Positions 7,315 through 15,521 of a DNA stretch of 41,504 nucleotides are shown piece after piece. The notes below the pieces were generated by a model. That model searched no databases. It worked only from the letters and a program-made list of their open reading frames with translations, and was not told the origin of the DNA. Source of the stretch: an uncultured Prevotella sp. (lineage in GTDB: Bacteria; Bacteroidota; Bacteroidia; Bacteroidales; Bacteroidaceae); assembly GCA_900554545.1 (NCBI GenBank), contig USHW01000015.1, forward strand, positions 1-41,504, written 5' to 3'. A program made the position numbers and the translations under genes. Position 1 is the first letter of the stretch; each line of letters starts with the position of its first letter.

Positions 7315-8036
7315 ATCTTGTTTTCCTCCGTTATTATGTCTTCTATTGTCTGTTTGTCCAACCATTGTGGAAAGTCGTCAAGCGTGACGCAGTCTTCCAC
7401 GCGTATGTTTCCTACCCTTGTGCGGCGCAGTGCGGTAAGATACGCTCCGCTTCCGAGGGCTTCTCCGATGTCGCGTGCCAACGCACGGATGTATGTTCCC
7501 TTGCCGCATACCACCCGGATTGACATCTGCATCAGCTCGGGTGAGAATGATGTAAGCTCTATCTCGTCAATTCTCAGCGTCTTGGGCTTCAGCTCCACGT
7601 CGCGTCCTTTGCGCATAAGCTCGTATGCGCGGTCGCCGTTCACCTTGCAGGCGGAGTATGCCGGCGGCACCTGTTGTATCTCTCCGACGAACGTCTTGAG
7701 CTTTTCCTCGATGAGGCTGCGCGTTATATGCTCTGTCGGGAACGTTGCGTTGACCGGATGTTCCATGTCGTAGCTGGCCGTGGTGGCGCCGAGTTGCAGC
7801 GTGGCCGTGTACTCCTTGGTGTGCCGTTGCAGCTCGTCTATGCGCTTGGTGGCGCGTCCTGTACATAAAATCAATACGCCGGTGGCCAGAGGGTCGAGTG
7901 TTCCGGCGTGGCCGGTCTTCATCCGTTTCACGCCGAGTTTCTGCGAAATGAGGTAGCGGACACGCGCCAGCGCACCGAAACTTGACATCCTGTAAGGCTT
8001 GTCAAGGCATATTATTTCTCCTTCGTGGAAGTTCAT
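7311..8036 (-). CDS. truB: tRNA pseudouridine(55) synthase
   Basis: 241 aa. TruB isomerises U55 of the tRNA T loop to pseudouridine. The catalytic Asp48 lies in GHAGTLDPLATGVL. Other TruB hallmarks are KEYTATLQLGATTASYD, QVPPAYSACKVNGDRAYELMRKG and GKGTYIRALARDIGE. The protein lacks a long C-terminal PUA domain, as is common in short bacterial TruB. The stop overlaps the queA start (ATGA), and the gene starts 6 bases after the uppP stop, so it is mid-operon. Confidence 0.96.
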   Translation of the reverse strand: MNFHEGEIICLDKPYRMSSFGALARVRYLISQKLGVKRMKTGHAGTLDPLATGVLILCTGRATKRIDELQRHTKEYTATLQLGATTASYDMEHPVNATFPTEHITRSLIEEKLKTFVGEIQQVPPAYSACKVNGDRAYELMRKGRDVELKPKTLRIDEIELTSFSPELMQMSIRVVCGKGTYIRALARDIGEALGSGAYLTALRRTRVGNIRVEDCVTLDDFPQWLDKQTIEDIITEENKI

Positions 8037-8042
8037 CGGCTA

Positions 8043-8882
8043 TCAGTCGGTCATTTTCATCTCGACGCCGCACAGCGTGCAGATGATTATTATCAGTCCT
8101 ACGATGATGCGGTACCAGCCGAACGCGGCGAAGCCATACTTCGTAACGTAGTTGATGAAGAACTTTATGGCGAGTATGGCGACGATGAAGGCCACCACGG
8201 AACCTATGATGAGCGTCTCCAGATTGTTGCCCTGCGTCAGCAGGGAGCCGCCTCCGTGGGTCAGCATCTTGTACATTTCAAGGCACGTCGCGCCGAACAT
8301 TGTGGGCACGGCGAGGAAGAACGAGAACTCGGCGGCAGCCTTGCGGGTGAGCCTTTGGCTCATTCCGCCCACGATGGTTGCCATCGAGCGTGACACGCCG
8401 GGTATCATCGAGATGCACTGCACGATGCCAATCATGAGGGCGCGCTTGTACGTCAGGCGTGTATCTTCCGAGCCTTTGTTGAATATCCGGTCGCAGAAGA
8501 GCATGAAAATACCGCCGATTATGAGCATCCAGGCTACGAGCTGGACGTTGCCGAGATTGGCTTCTATTTCGTCGTTGAACGCCAGACCCAGCACAACGGC
8601 CGGCAATACACCCACCACGAGGCGTGCGTAGAAGTCGAACATGGAGCGCCAGTAAGACTTGCCTTTGCGTCCGGCGTTGGGGTAGAAAAAGCGTTTCCAG
8701 TAAAGGCAGATGACAGAAAGTATCGCGCCGAACTGTATTATAACCGTGAATGCCTTTACGAACGGCGTGCTTTCCACGCCCAAAAGGCTCTGTGCGATTA
8801 TCATGTGCCCCGTCGATGATACGGGAAGGAACTCCGTTAAGCCCTCGACGATGGCGATGACTATCGTTTCAAACAAATCCAT
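8043..8882 (-). CDS. uppP: Undecaprenyl-diphosphate phosphatase
   Basis: 279 aa polytopic membrane protein of the BacA/UppP family, which dephosphorylates undecaprenyl pyrophosphate to recycle the lipid carrier for peptidoglycan and O-antigen; overexpression gives bacitracin resistance in other bacteria. The two signature motifs are present: EGLTEFLPVSSTGH (residues 13-26) and PGVSRSMAT (around residue 163). Seven to eight hydrophobic segments are visible. It lies between the DUF3098 gene and truB, a gene order I associate with Bacteroidota. Confidence 0.97.
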   Translation of the reverse strand: MDLFETIVIAIVEGLTEFLPVSSTGHMIIAQSLLGVESTPFVKAFTVIIQFGAILSVICLYWKRFFYPNAGRKGKSYWRSMFDFYARLVVGVLPAVVLGLAFNDEIEANLGNVQLVAWMLIIGGIFMLFCDRIFNKGSEDTRLTYKRALMIGIVQCISMIPGVSRSMATIVGGMSQRLTRKAAAEFSFFLAVPTMFGATCLEMYKMLTHGGGSLLTQGNNLETLIIGSVVAFIVAILAIKFFINYVTKYGFAAFGWYRIIVGLIIIICTLCGVEMKMTD

Positions 8883-8895
8883 AAGTTACCGCTGT

Positions 8896-9153
8896 TTATT
8901 TTTCTTGTGTGTTGATGTCGTCGGCTGTATTGTCCTTGGGCTTGCGGATGATGGCGTAGACTATCGACACGAAGCCGATGAAGCATACCGCCGGAGCCAC
9001 TTTTATGCGCGTAGCGCTGAATATTTCCGGGTTGAAAGAGCCGTCCTCTGTACCTCCGCCGCTCATGAGCAGGAAGCCGATGATTACTATTGCCATCCCC
9101 ACGGCAAGGAGGATGAAGTTCATCCGGTCGAATGCAAAGTTTCTTTTGTCCAT
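8896..9153 (-). CDS. DUF3098 family small membrane protein
   Basis: 85 aa with two hydrophobic segments (residues about 12-29, NFILLAVGMAIVIIGFLL, and 52-68, APAVCFIGFVSIVYAII). The linking stretch GGGTEDGSFNPEIFSATRIKVAP is typical of DUF3098, a Bacteroidota family usually placed between ftsX and uppP, exactly as here. The function is not known to me; the neighbourhood suggests a role with FtsX or in cell-envelope work. Confidence 0.85.
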   Translation of the reverse strand: MDKRNFAFDRMNFILLAVGMAIVIIGFLLMSGGGTEDGSFNPEIFSATRIKVAPAVCFIGFVSIVYAIIRKPKDNTADDINTQEK

Positions 9154-9162
9154 TTCTTTGTT

Positions 9163-9200
9163 GTTAGTTGACGAGGAACGAGTGACGAGCAGACAAGCCG
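9163..9200. repeat. Decayed R2 arm (GACGAG words) between ftsX and DUF3098
   Basis: Contains ACGAGTGACGAGCAGACAAG, which differs by one base from a stretch inside the iron-sulfur protein gene near 40610. It lies in the 127-base gap of the operon and has no inverted partner. Confidence 0.45.
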
Positions 9201-9280
9201 ATATGCCTTGAAGGCCGCTCTTTGCTCCCAGCCCCGCCGTTTGATTTTAATTGTTACTTGTTAAATTATCGTGCCGCCTG

Positions 9281-10159
9281 TCAGATTTTGTACAGGTCAC
9301 CGGCCTTCATGCGCAGGAATTTGTTTACCGACACACAGGCGCAGAACAGCGTGATGAGCAATCCGAAGAGGAAAACCGAGCCGCCAGTGACGGCCATCAC
9401 CTGCCACGTTACCACCGTCATGACGCCAGGCTCGTAAGTGTAAAGGGCGTAGATGCCGGCGGCCAGCACCCCGTCGGCTATCAGGGCGGCCAGCAGGCCT
9501 ATGCCTACGGCGTTGGCAAGGAACGGCCTCCTGATGAAGCCCCACGACGCTCCGACCAGCTTCATCGTGTGTATGGTGAAGCGCCGGGCGTACATTCCCA
9601 GCTTCACCGTGTTGTTGATGAGCGAGAACGAGACGCACGTAAGCAGCACGGCAAGCACGAGCAGCACGATGTTAATCTTCCCGAGGTTGCTGTTTACGCT
9701 GTCCATCAGGTCCTGGGGATATACTATATCGGTTACGCGCTTGTCGCTTTTAAGGTTCGACGCAATCCATTTCAGCGAGTCGGTGTTGGCGTATTGCGCC
9801 TTCAGCTGTAGCTCGATGGAGGCCACAAAGGGGTTCATGCCGATGAACTCGCTCGGGTCTGTGCCCATTGCGGCGGTCTGTTCCTTCAGGGCTTGCTCCT
9901 TGCTAATATAAATAATGTGGTTGATGTACGGGCGTTTGCCCAAGTCCTTGCACAGGCGTTGTGCTTCGGGGTCGGTTATGTCCTCGCCGAGCATCATCGT
10001 TACCGTAAGGTTCTCTTTTACATATTCGGAAAGGTTGCGTGCCGAAAGCACGGAGAACACCACCATTCCCAATAGAATCAGCACCAACGCGGTGCTTATG
10101 CATAATGTTATCCCCTGCAATCCGTAGCGGACGCGGGACTTTTTCCGTCTTTTACCCAT
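9281..10159 (-). CDS. ftsX: Cell division protein FtsX
   Basis: 292 aa. FtsX is the ABC-transporter-like membrane partner of FtsE that relays division signals to peptidoglycan hydrolases. Topology fits: TM1 at residues about 17-38, a long extracytoplasmic domain to about residue 170 containing EYVKENLTVTMMLGED, then three segments (about 172-192, 220-243, 258-282), with the cytoplasmic loop ARRFTIHTMKLVGAS typical of FtsX between TM2 and TM3. ftsE is not adjacent. It is the first gene of the minus-strand operon; a near-match promoter element (TTACTTTG on the minus strand, 10199-10192) lies 33 bases upstream. Confidence 0.93.
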   Translation of the reverse strand: MGKRRKKSRVRYGLQGITLCISTALVLILLGMVVFSVLSARNLSEYVKENLTVTMMLGEDITDPEAQRLCKDLGKRPYINHIIYISKEQALKEQTAAMGTDPSEFIGMNPFVASIELQLKAQYANTDSLKWIASNLKSDKRVTDIVYPQDLMDSVNSNLGKINIVLLVLAVLLTCVSFSLINNTVKLGMYARRFTIHTMKLVGASWGFIRRPFLANAVGIGLLAALIADGVLAAGIYALYTYEPGVMTVVTWQVMAVTGGSVFLFGLLITLFCACVSVNKFLRMKAGDLYKI

Positions 10160-10393
10160 TACTTAGTGGCTATAACACACCTAATTTGGTGCAAAGTAAC
10201 AAAAAATTATCCGCACAGCCAACGGTTTAACTACTATTAACAACAGGCGGCCGCTTGTCAGTCCGTCAGCGTGCGGCGCCGTGCCGTGTGGCTGACGTTA
10301 GGGCATGGCCGGAATTGCTTTTGCCGGGCGTTTCGGCTTCATTGTTGCAGTGTTCAGCCATCACTTGTGTAACGTATTGATAATCAAAGCGTT

Positions 10394-10470
10394 GTGAAAG
10401 GCCGTCTTTTGGCTTGCAAAAGGTGGCCTTTTAGACGGTAAAAGGTGGCCTTTTGGAATGCAAAAGATGG
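10394..10470. repeat. R1 hairpin array, copy 3
   Basis: About four units: AAAGGCCGTCTTTTGG, AAAAGGTGGCCTTTTAG, AAAAGGTGGCCTTTTGG and CAAAAGATGG, spaced about 21 bases. Here successive cores are mostly in the same orientation, so pairing is weaker than at other sites. Confidence 0.7.
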
Positions 10471-10550
10471 CATATTGAAGACCTACCCCAACCCTCCCAA
10501 AGGGAGGGAGCTTGATTACCTGTACTTATTTAATTACAATCGAGTCGGTT

Positions 10551-10662
10551 GGTAATAGTCATGCCGTACGCCGATGCGGCATCCAGAAAACATCGAGAGT
10601 GGGCAAAATGACATTATTTGCATACACAGGATGCCGCGTCGGCACGCGGCATGACGATTACC
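10551..10662. repeat. Inverted repeat with CATGCCG...CGGCATCC arms
   Basis: The 34-base arms 10551-10584 and 10629-10662 are complementary at 29 of 34 positions. Each arm also has internal dyad symmetry (ATGCCG...CGGCAT), giving a cruciform-like unit around a 44-base centre. It does not share words with R1. Confidence 0.7.
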
Positions 10663-10741
10663 GAGAGCCTCACTTGAATATAAATGAAAGGTAGGTTGTA
10701 ACCAAATGTTATCACGCAGAATATCGGATTGGCCTGTTTTG

Positions 10742-10845
10742 AATTGAGAATGGATAATGGAGAGTGGATGATTATGATTACCATTATTAACAGGCAACCT
10801 TAAAGGTAATCATAATTCTCCACTCCCCATTCGCAATTCTCAATT
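10742..10845. repeat. R2 quasi-palindrome (GAGAATGG/ATTATGATT words)
   Basis: Arms 10742-10782 and 10805-10845 match as inverted copies at 35 of 41 positions, and share the inner ATTATGATT / AATCATAAT boundary with the R2 copies at 29563 and 30568. Confidence 0.72.
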
Positions 10846-11007
10846 AATCCGCACGGACGAATGTGTCTGATGATGTTGATTAGATGTGCCGTCCGTCTTG
10901 TCGTAGTGCCTCAAACACAGCAACATTTGCGTTTTGGCACAATAAAAAGTTTGCCTTTTTGGAAAACTTTTCGTCGGATATTTATTTGCAAATAATCAGA
11001 AAACTAC

Positions 11008-11038
11008 TTTTATTTGTCGAAAAATGTTCGTAGCTTTG
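11008..11038 (+). promoter_or_regulatory. nrdJ promoter
   Basis: TAGCTTTG (11031-11038) is a good -7 element; TTTT at 11008-11011 is 19 bases upstream, and a true TTTG lies at 11013-11016 with shorter spacing. An in-frame ATG at 11024 is inside this promoter, which supports ATG 11066 as the start. Confidence 0.6.
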
Positions 11039-11065
11039 CACAAAAATTTTATTACCAAAGTCATC

Positions 11066-13633
11066 ATGGAGAATAGAAAAACTTACTCTTTTGAGGAAGC
11101 ATACCAGGCTTCGTTGGTTTATTTCGGCGGCGACGAACTGGCTGCGAGGGTGTGGGTGAACAAGTACGCGCTGAAAGACAGCTACGGTAACTTGTTCGAA
11201 AAGACACCAGCCGACATGCACTGGCGCATAGCCAACGAAGTTGCAAGGATAGAAAACAAATACGACAACCCGTTGAAGGCCGAGGAAGTGTTCGAGCTTC
11301 TCGACCATTTCAAATATATAGTTCCGGCCGGCAGCCCCATGACCGGCATCGGCAACAACTTCCAGGTGGCATCGTTGTCAAACTGCTTCGTAATCGGTCT
11401 TGACGGCGACGCCGACTCTTACGGCGCCATCCTGCGCATAGACGAGGAGCAGGTGCAGCTGATGAAGCGCCGCGGAGGCGTGGGCCACGACCTCTCTCAC
11501 CTGCGCCCGAAAGGCTCGCCGGTGAACAATTCCGCCCTGACCTCGACGGGACTCGTGCCCTTTATGGAAAGGTACAGCAACTCAACACGCGAGGTTGCAC
11601 AGGACGGAAGGCGCGGCGCGCTGATGCTGTCGGTCAGCATAAAGCATCCCGACAGCGAGGCGTTCATCGACGCAAAGATGACTGAAGGGAAAATAACCGG
11701 TGCGAACGTGTCGGTTAAAATCGACGACGAGTTCATGCGCGCGGCCGTGGAAGACAGGGAATACATACAGCAGTTCCCCATTGACAGCAGCGAGCCTATG
11801 GTGAAAAAAAGCATCAGCGCGAAGCAGCTTTGGGGCAAGATAGTGCACAACGCTTGGAAAAGCGCAGAGCCTGGAGTGCTGTTCTGGGACACCATACAGC
11901 GCGAAAGCATACCCGACTGCTACGCCGACTTGGGCTTCCGCACGGTGTCTACCAACCCGTGCGGCGAAATACCGCTCTGCCCTTACGACTCGTGCCGACT
12001 GCTGTCAATCAACCTCTATTCGTATGTTGTCAACCCGTTCACCGACAAGGCCTACTTCGATTACGAGCTGTTCCGCAAGCATGTGGGTCTGGCGCAGCGC
12101 ATAATGGACGACATCGTGGACATGGAGCTTGAGAAAATCGACCTCATAATGGAGAAAATCAAGAGCGACCCGCAGAGCGAGGAGGTGAAGTTCACGGAGT
12201 ATCACTTGTGGGAAAAAATCAAGCACAAGAGCGGATTGGGCCGCCGTACAGGCGTGGGCATAACGGCCGAAGGCGACATGCTGGCCGCCATGGGGCTGCG
12301 TTACGGCACGCAGGAGGCCACCGACTTCTCCGTTGAGGTGCACAAGACGCTGGCCTTGTCGGCTTACCGCTCGTCGGTGACGATGGCCAAAGAGCGCGGC
12401 GCCTTTGCCGTATATGACGCCAAGAGGGAGGAAAACAACCCCTTCGTAAGCCGTCTGCGCGAGGCCGACCCCGGGCTTTACGCCGACATGGCGAAGTATG
12501 GAAGGCGCAACATAGCCTGCCTTACCATTGCCCCTACCGGCACGACAAGCCTCATGACACAGACAACAAGCGGCATAGAGCCTGTGTTCATGCCCGTGTA
12601 CAAGCGCCGCCGCAAGGTAAACCCCAACGATACCGACGTGCACGTTGACTTCGTTGACGAAGTGGGCGACTCGTTTGAGGAGTACATCGTTTACCACCGC
12701 AAGTTCATCGATTGGATGAAGGTGAACGGAATAGACACCGGCAAGCGTTACACCCAAGAGGAAATAGACGGACTCATAGCGAAGTCGCCGTATTATAAGG
12801 CCACAGCCAACGACGTTGACTGGCTCATGAAAGTCCGCATGCAGGGGGCAATCCAGAAGTGGGTGGACCACAGCATAAGCGTGACCATCAACCTTCCCAA
12901 CAACGTTGACGAGGCTCTTGTCAACCGCTTGTACGTTGAAGCATGGAAGTCTGGCTGCAAGGGATGCACCGTTTACCGTGACGGCTCGCGCTCAGGAGTG
13001 ATGCTTTCCGTTGAAAAGAAGAAGGAAAAAGGCGGCGAGGAAATCACAACCCAGCAGCAACTGCCGCCCTGCCGCCATCCTGAAGTTACCGAGGTAAGGC
13101 CGAAGGAGCTTGAATGCGATGTGGTAAGGTTCCAGAACAACAAGGAAAAGTGGGTGGCGTTTGTCGGTCTTTTGGACGGCTATCCATACGAAATCTTTAC
13201 CGGATTGCAGGATGACGACGAAGGCATCGTATTGCCGAAGACCGTCACCAAGGGCAAAATAATCAAGCAGGTAAACGAAGACGGGAGCAAACGTTATGAC
13301 TTCCAGTTCGAGAACAAGCGCGGTTACAAGACTACGGTGGAAGGCCTTAGCGAAAAGTTCAACCCTGAATACTGGAACTATGCCAAGCTGATATCCGGCG
13401 TGTTGCGTTACCGCATGCCAATCGAGCACGTCATAAAGCTTGTCAGCTCGCTCCAGCTTAAGAGCGAAAGCATCAACACTTGGAAGAACGGTGTGGAGCG
13501 TGCGCTCAAGAAATACATCACCGACGGCACCGAGGCGAAGGGCCAGAAGTGCCCGGCTTGCGGCCAGGAGACGCTCGTTTACCAGGAGGGATGCCTCATC
13601 TGCAAGAACTGCGGAGCGTCAAGGTGCGGATAA
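11066..13633 (+). CDS. nrdJ: Adenosylcobalamin-dependent ribonucleoside-diphosphate reductase (class II)
   Basis: 855 aa from MENRKTYSFEEAY. Class II RNR makes deoxyribonucleotides using a B12-derived thiyl radical, with or without oxygen. Visible landmarks: LSNCFVIG with Cys107 of the redox pair, GGVGHDLSHLRPKGSPV, the active-site finger NPCGE with Cys299 (radical) and Glu301, then CPYDSCRLLSINLYSYV, and TIAPTGTTSLMTQTTSGIEPVF in the phosphate-binding region. GCKGCTVYRDGSRSG precedes a family-specific C-terminal extension ending in a four-Cys zinc-ribbon-like segment (CPACG...CLICKNCG) and a terminal SRCG. The match is to the long vitamin-B12-dependent type. The organism therefore needs cobalamin, which fits the B12-receptor-like TonB protein at 21567. 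An upstream ATG at 11024 is inside the promoter and is not used. Confidence 0.95.
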   Translation: MENRKTYSFEEAYQASLVYFGGDELAARVWVNKYALKDSYGNLFEKTPADMHWRIANEVARIENKYDNPLKAEEVFELLDHFKYIVPAGSPMTGIGNNFQVASLSNCFVIGLDGDADSYGAILRIDEEQVQLMKRRGGVGHDLSHLRPKGSPVNNSALTSTGLVPFMERYSNSTREVAQDGRRGALMLSVSIKHPDSEAFIDAKMTEGKITGANVSVKIDDEFMRAAVEDREYIQQFPIDSSEPMVKKSISAKQLWGKIVHNAWKSAEPGVLFWDTIQRESIPDCYADLGFRTVSTNPCGEIPLCPYDSCRLLSINLYSYVVNPFTDKAYFDYELFRKHVGLAQRIMDDIVDMELEKIDLIMEKIKSDPQSEEVKFTEYHLWEKIKHKSGLGRRTGVGITAEGDMLAAMGLRYGTQEATDFSVEVHKTLALSAYRSSVTMAKERGAFAVYDAKREENNPFVSRLREADPGLYADMAKYGRRNIACLTIAPTGTTSLMTQTTSGIEPVFMPVYKRRRKVNPNDTDVHVDFVDEVGDSFEEYIVYHRKFIDWMKVNGIDTGKRYTQEEIDGLIAKSPYYKATANDVDWLMKVRMQGAIQKWVDHSISVTINLPNNVDEALVNRLYVEAWKSGCKGCTVYRDGSRSGVMLSVEKKKEKGGEEITTQQQLPPCRHPEVTEVRPKELECDVVRFQNNKEKWVAFVGLLDGYPYEIFTGLQDDDEGIVLPKTVTKGKIIKQVNEDGSKRYDFQFENKRGYKTTVEGLSEKFNPEYWNYAKLISGVLRYRMPIEHVIKLVSSLQLKSESINTWKNGVERALKKYITDGTEAKGQKCPACGQETLVYQEGCLICKNCGASRCG

Positions 13634-13639
13634 TTTGAC

Positions 13640-13842
13640 AATTCATAATTCATAATTCATAATTCATAATCGTGGCATACGCCGTTCCTTGTTGTATATG
13701 AAGGCAAAAAGCCGAGGCGTAAGTGGCATGGTTGTGCATTATGGTTGTGGGTTATGAACTGCCATCGGGTAACTTCCCGTATGTGTGTAGGCTGGCAACG
13801 GGCAGCCATTGTGCAACCCGATTATGAATTGTGAATTATGAA
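13640..13842. repeat. R2 element (ATTCATAA words) that supplies the folB start codon
   Basis: The left arm (13640-13670) is four tandem ATTCATA words. The right arm (13821-13842, ATTATGAATTGTGAATTATG then AA) is its inverted form about 150 bases on. The folB ATG (13838-13840) lies inside the right arm. The interior is non-coding and includes an imperfect GGTAACTTCCCG / CGGGCAGCC segment without clear function. Confidence 0.65.
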
Positions 13843-14245
13843 ACAAAGTTCGGCGAAAGCCAATTATGAGTTAAAATCAGGTTACGTGTGCCTCAATGGC
13901 CTGCGCTTCCATGCCTACCATGGCGTTCTGCCGCAGGAAAGGGTCACCGGCGGCGAGTATGTTGTGAGCATACGGGCCGGATATTTGTTTGACAAAGCGA
14001 TGCAAAGCGACGATGTCGCCGACACGCTTAACTACGCCGAGATGTTTGAAATCATAAATAAGGAGATGCAGACGCCGTCCTGCCTGCTTGAACATGTTGC
14101 GGGCAGGATAGGCGGAAGCATTTTGGAAAAGATGCCGATGATAACTACTCTCGACGTGACTCTTGAGAAATTGAATCCCCCGATGGGAGCTGATATAAGC
14201 AGCGCGTCTGTGGAATTACATTTAATAAATGATAAAACTTTTTGA
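13838..14245 (+). CDS. folB: Dihydroneopterin aldolase
   Basis: 135 aa. FolB cleaves 7,8-dihydroneopterin to 6-hydroxymethyl-7,8-dihydropterin and glycolaldehyde, feeding FolK (5681-6097). Family stretches are visible: VCLNGLRFHAYHGVLPQER near the N-terminus (active-site region with the conserved Tyr and Glu), DTLNYAEMFEI, TPSCLLEHVAGRI (the conserved Leu-Glu pair), and LEKLNPPMGADISSASVEL at the C-terminus with the catalytic Lys-equivalent position. The N-terminal dozen residues (MKQSSAKANYEL) look like an unstructured extension. The start codon is provided by an R2 repeat arm. The stop overlaps an upstream in-frame ATG of the amidase frame, but the amidase start is placed further down. Confidence 0.93.
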   Translation: MKQSSAKANYELKSGYVCLNGLRFHAYHGVLPQERVTGGEYVVSIRAGYLFDKAMQSDDVADTLNYAEMFEIINKEMQTPSCLLEHVAGRIGGSILEKMPMITTLDVTLEKLNPPMGADISSASVELHLINDKTF

Positions 14246-14274
14246 TGGTTGGCAGTTTTTTAACGACAAAAAAC

Positions 14275-14282
14275 TACCTTTG
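14275..14282 (+). promoter_or_regulatory. Promoter -7 element for the amidase gene
   Basis: TACCTTTG, 20 bases before the ATG at 14302. No clear TTTG at -33. It argues for the 14302 start rather than 14242. Confidence 0.5.
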
Positions 14283-14301
14283 CATCAGTAAAAGAGCACT
14301 C

Positions 14302-15510
14302 ATGGGCAAAAAGGCGATATTGATTTTACTGGCATTGGTCTCTTTCTCTGCCGTGGCGTTGTGTGCGGACAAGCGTTTTACGCTCGTCATCGACGCCGGG
14401 CATGGCGGCCATGACACTGGCGCAAAGGGTGATTTCTCTTACGAAAAAAACATCAATCTTAATGTGGCATTGGCTTTCGGGCGGTACGTAGAACGGTATT
14501 GTCCTGACGTGAAAGTGGTGTACACCCGGAAGACCGACGTGTTTGTGCCGTTGCACAAACGTGCTTCAATCGCCAATAAGAACAAGGCCGACGTGTTCAT
14601 ATCAATCCATACCAACGCCCTTCCGAACGGACATATAGCCCGTGGGCTTGAGACTTACACGATGGGAATGCGCCGTTCGGACGAGAAGTTGAGTGCGGCA
14701 AAGCGCGAGAACTCGGTCATCATGATTGAGGAAGACTATAAGGAGCATTACGAGGGGTACGACCCAAATTCGCCGGAAAGCACAATCATGTTCGAGTTCA
14801 TGCACGACAAGAACATGTCGCGCAGCGTTGAGCTGGCCAAGTATGTGCAAAGCAGCGTTTGTTCAATTGCGAAACGGCAGAATAAAGGTGTAAAGCAGGA
14901 TGTTTTCCTTGTGCTGCGTGAGACCTCGATGCCGGCCTGTCTCATCGAGCTTGGCTTCATAACGACCCCGGACGAGGAGAAGTTCCTGAACAACAAGTCG
15001 AACATTGACAAGATGGCGAGGGGCATTTACGAGGCGTTTGCCAAGTATAAGGACAAGTACGACAAGAACATTGCCGTGCCGTACAAGGCCGATAGGCGGC
15101 GCAGTGATGACATTCCCGACACGTTTGAAGAAGAAAACGCAGAGCGGACGGACGGTGATGAGGCCGGGAAAGACCGCCGGGACGATGCCGGAAAGACCGC
15201 CGAAAGCAATGACGTGAAGGCCGTTGGCGGACAGGAAACCGCGGACAGGCCGGTATTCAAAGTCCAGATACTTGCCAGCAGCAGGCGGCTTGCGGAAGGA
15301 AGCAGCCACTTCAAGGGGCTTGATGGCGTTGACTGTTATGAGGAAGGCGGACTTTACAAATACACATACGGCGCGTCCGCCGACTATAACGAGGTCTACC
15401 GTCTGCGCAAGTCAATCCTCGACAAGTTTCCCGAGGCGTTCATCATAGCCTTCAAGAACGGCGCTAAGATGAACGTAAACCAAGCGATACGAGAGTTTAA
15501 GTCTAAATAA
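14302..15510 (+). CDS. N-acetylmuramoyl-L-alanine amidase (Amidase_3) with SPOR-like tail
   Basis: 402 aa from MGKKAILILLALV. Zinc amidases of this family cut the peptide from N-acetylmuramic acid in peptidoglycan during daughter-cell separation. A signal peptide ends near residue 20 (VALCA). The catalytic domain (about 23-250) shows VIDAGHGGHDTGAKG with the zinc His, KADVFISIHTNA with the second zinc His, and CLIELGFITTPDEEKFL with the catalytic Glu. A charged, low-complexity linker (about 255-325, rich in Asp, Glu, Arg) follows. The last 80 residues (FKVQILASSRRL...YKYTYGASADYNEV...AFIIAFKNG) have the strand pattern of a SPOR domain, which binds denuded glycan at the septum. It is followed 11 bases later by the MCE gene, probably co-transcribed. 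Confidence 0.92.
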   Translation: MGKKAILILLALVSFSAVALCADKRFTLVIDAGHGGHDTGAKGDFSYEKNINLNVALAFGRYVERYCPDVKVVYTRKTDVFVPLHKRASIANKNKADVFISIHTNALPNGHIARGLETYTMGMRRSDEKLSAAKRENSVIMIEEDYKEHYEGYDPNSPESTIMFEFMHDKNMSRSVELAKYVQSSVCSIAKRQNKGVKQDVFLVLRETSMPACLIELGFITTPDEEKFLNNKSNIDKMARGIYEAFAKYKDKYDKNIAVPYKADRRRSDDIPDTFEEENAERTDGDEAGKDRRDDAGKTAESNDVKAVGGQETADRPVFKVQILASSRRLAEGSSHFKGLDGVDCYEEGGLYKYTYGASADYNEVYRLRKSILDKFPEAFIIAFKNGAKMNVNQAIREFKSK

Positions 15511-15521
15511 AGCAGAGCAAT

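Larger units (their letters stand above)
10160..11065. other. Divergent ftsX-nrdJ intergenic region, repeat-rich
   Basis: The 906 bases hold the ftsX promoter-like element, an R1 array (10394-10470), a CCCTCCC-AAA-GGGAGGG palindrome (10493-10509), a 34-base-arm inverted repeat (10551-10662), an R2 quasi-palindrome (10742-10845) and the nrdJ promoter. No coding frame is convincing. No B12-box or cobalamin riboswitch fold is recognisable before nrdJ. Confidence 0.55.

Noticed and set aside
10860..11020. Cobalamin riboswitch before nrdJ
   Set aside because: No B12-box-like conserved core or the expected 200-base fold was found by eye between the R2 element and the promoter.
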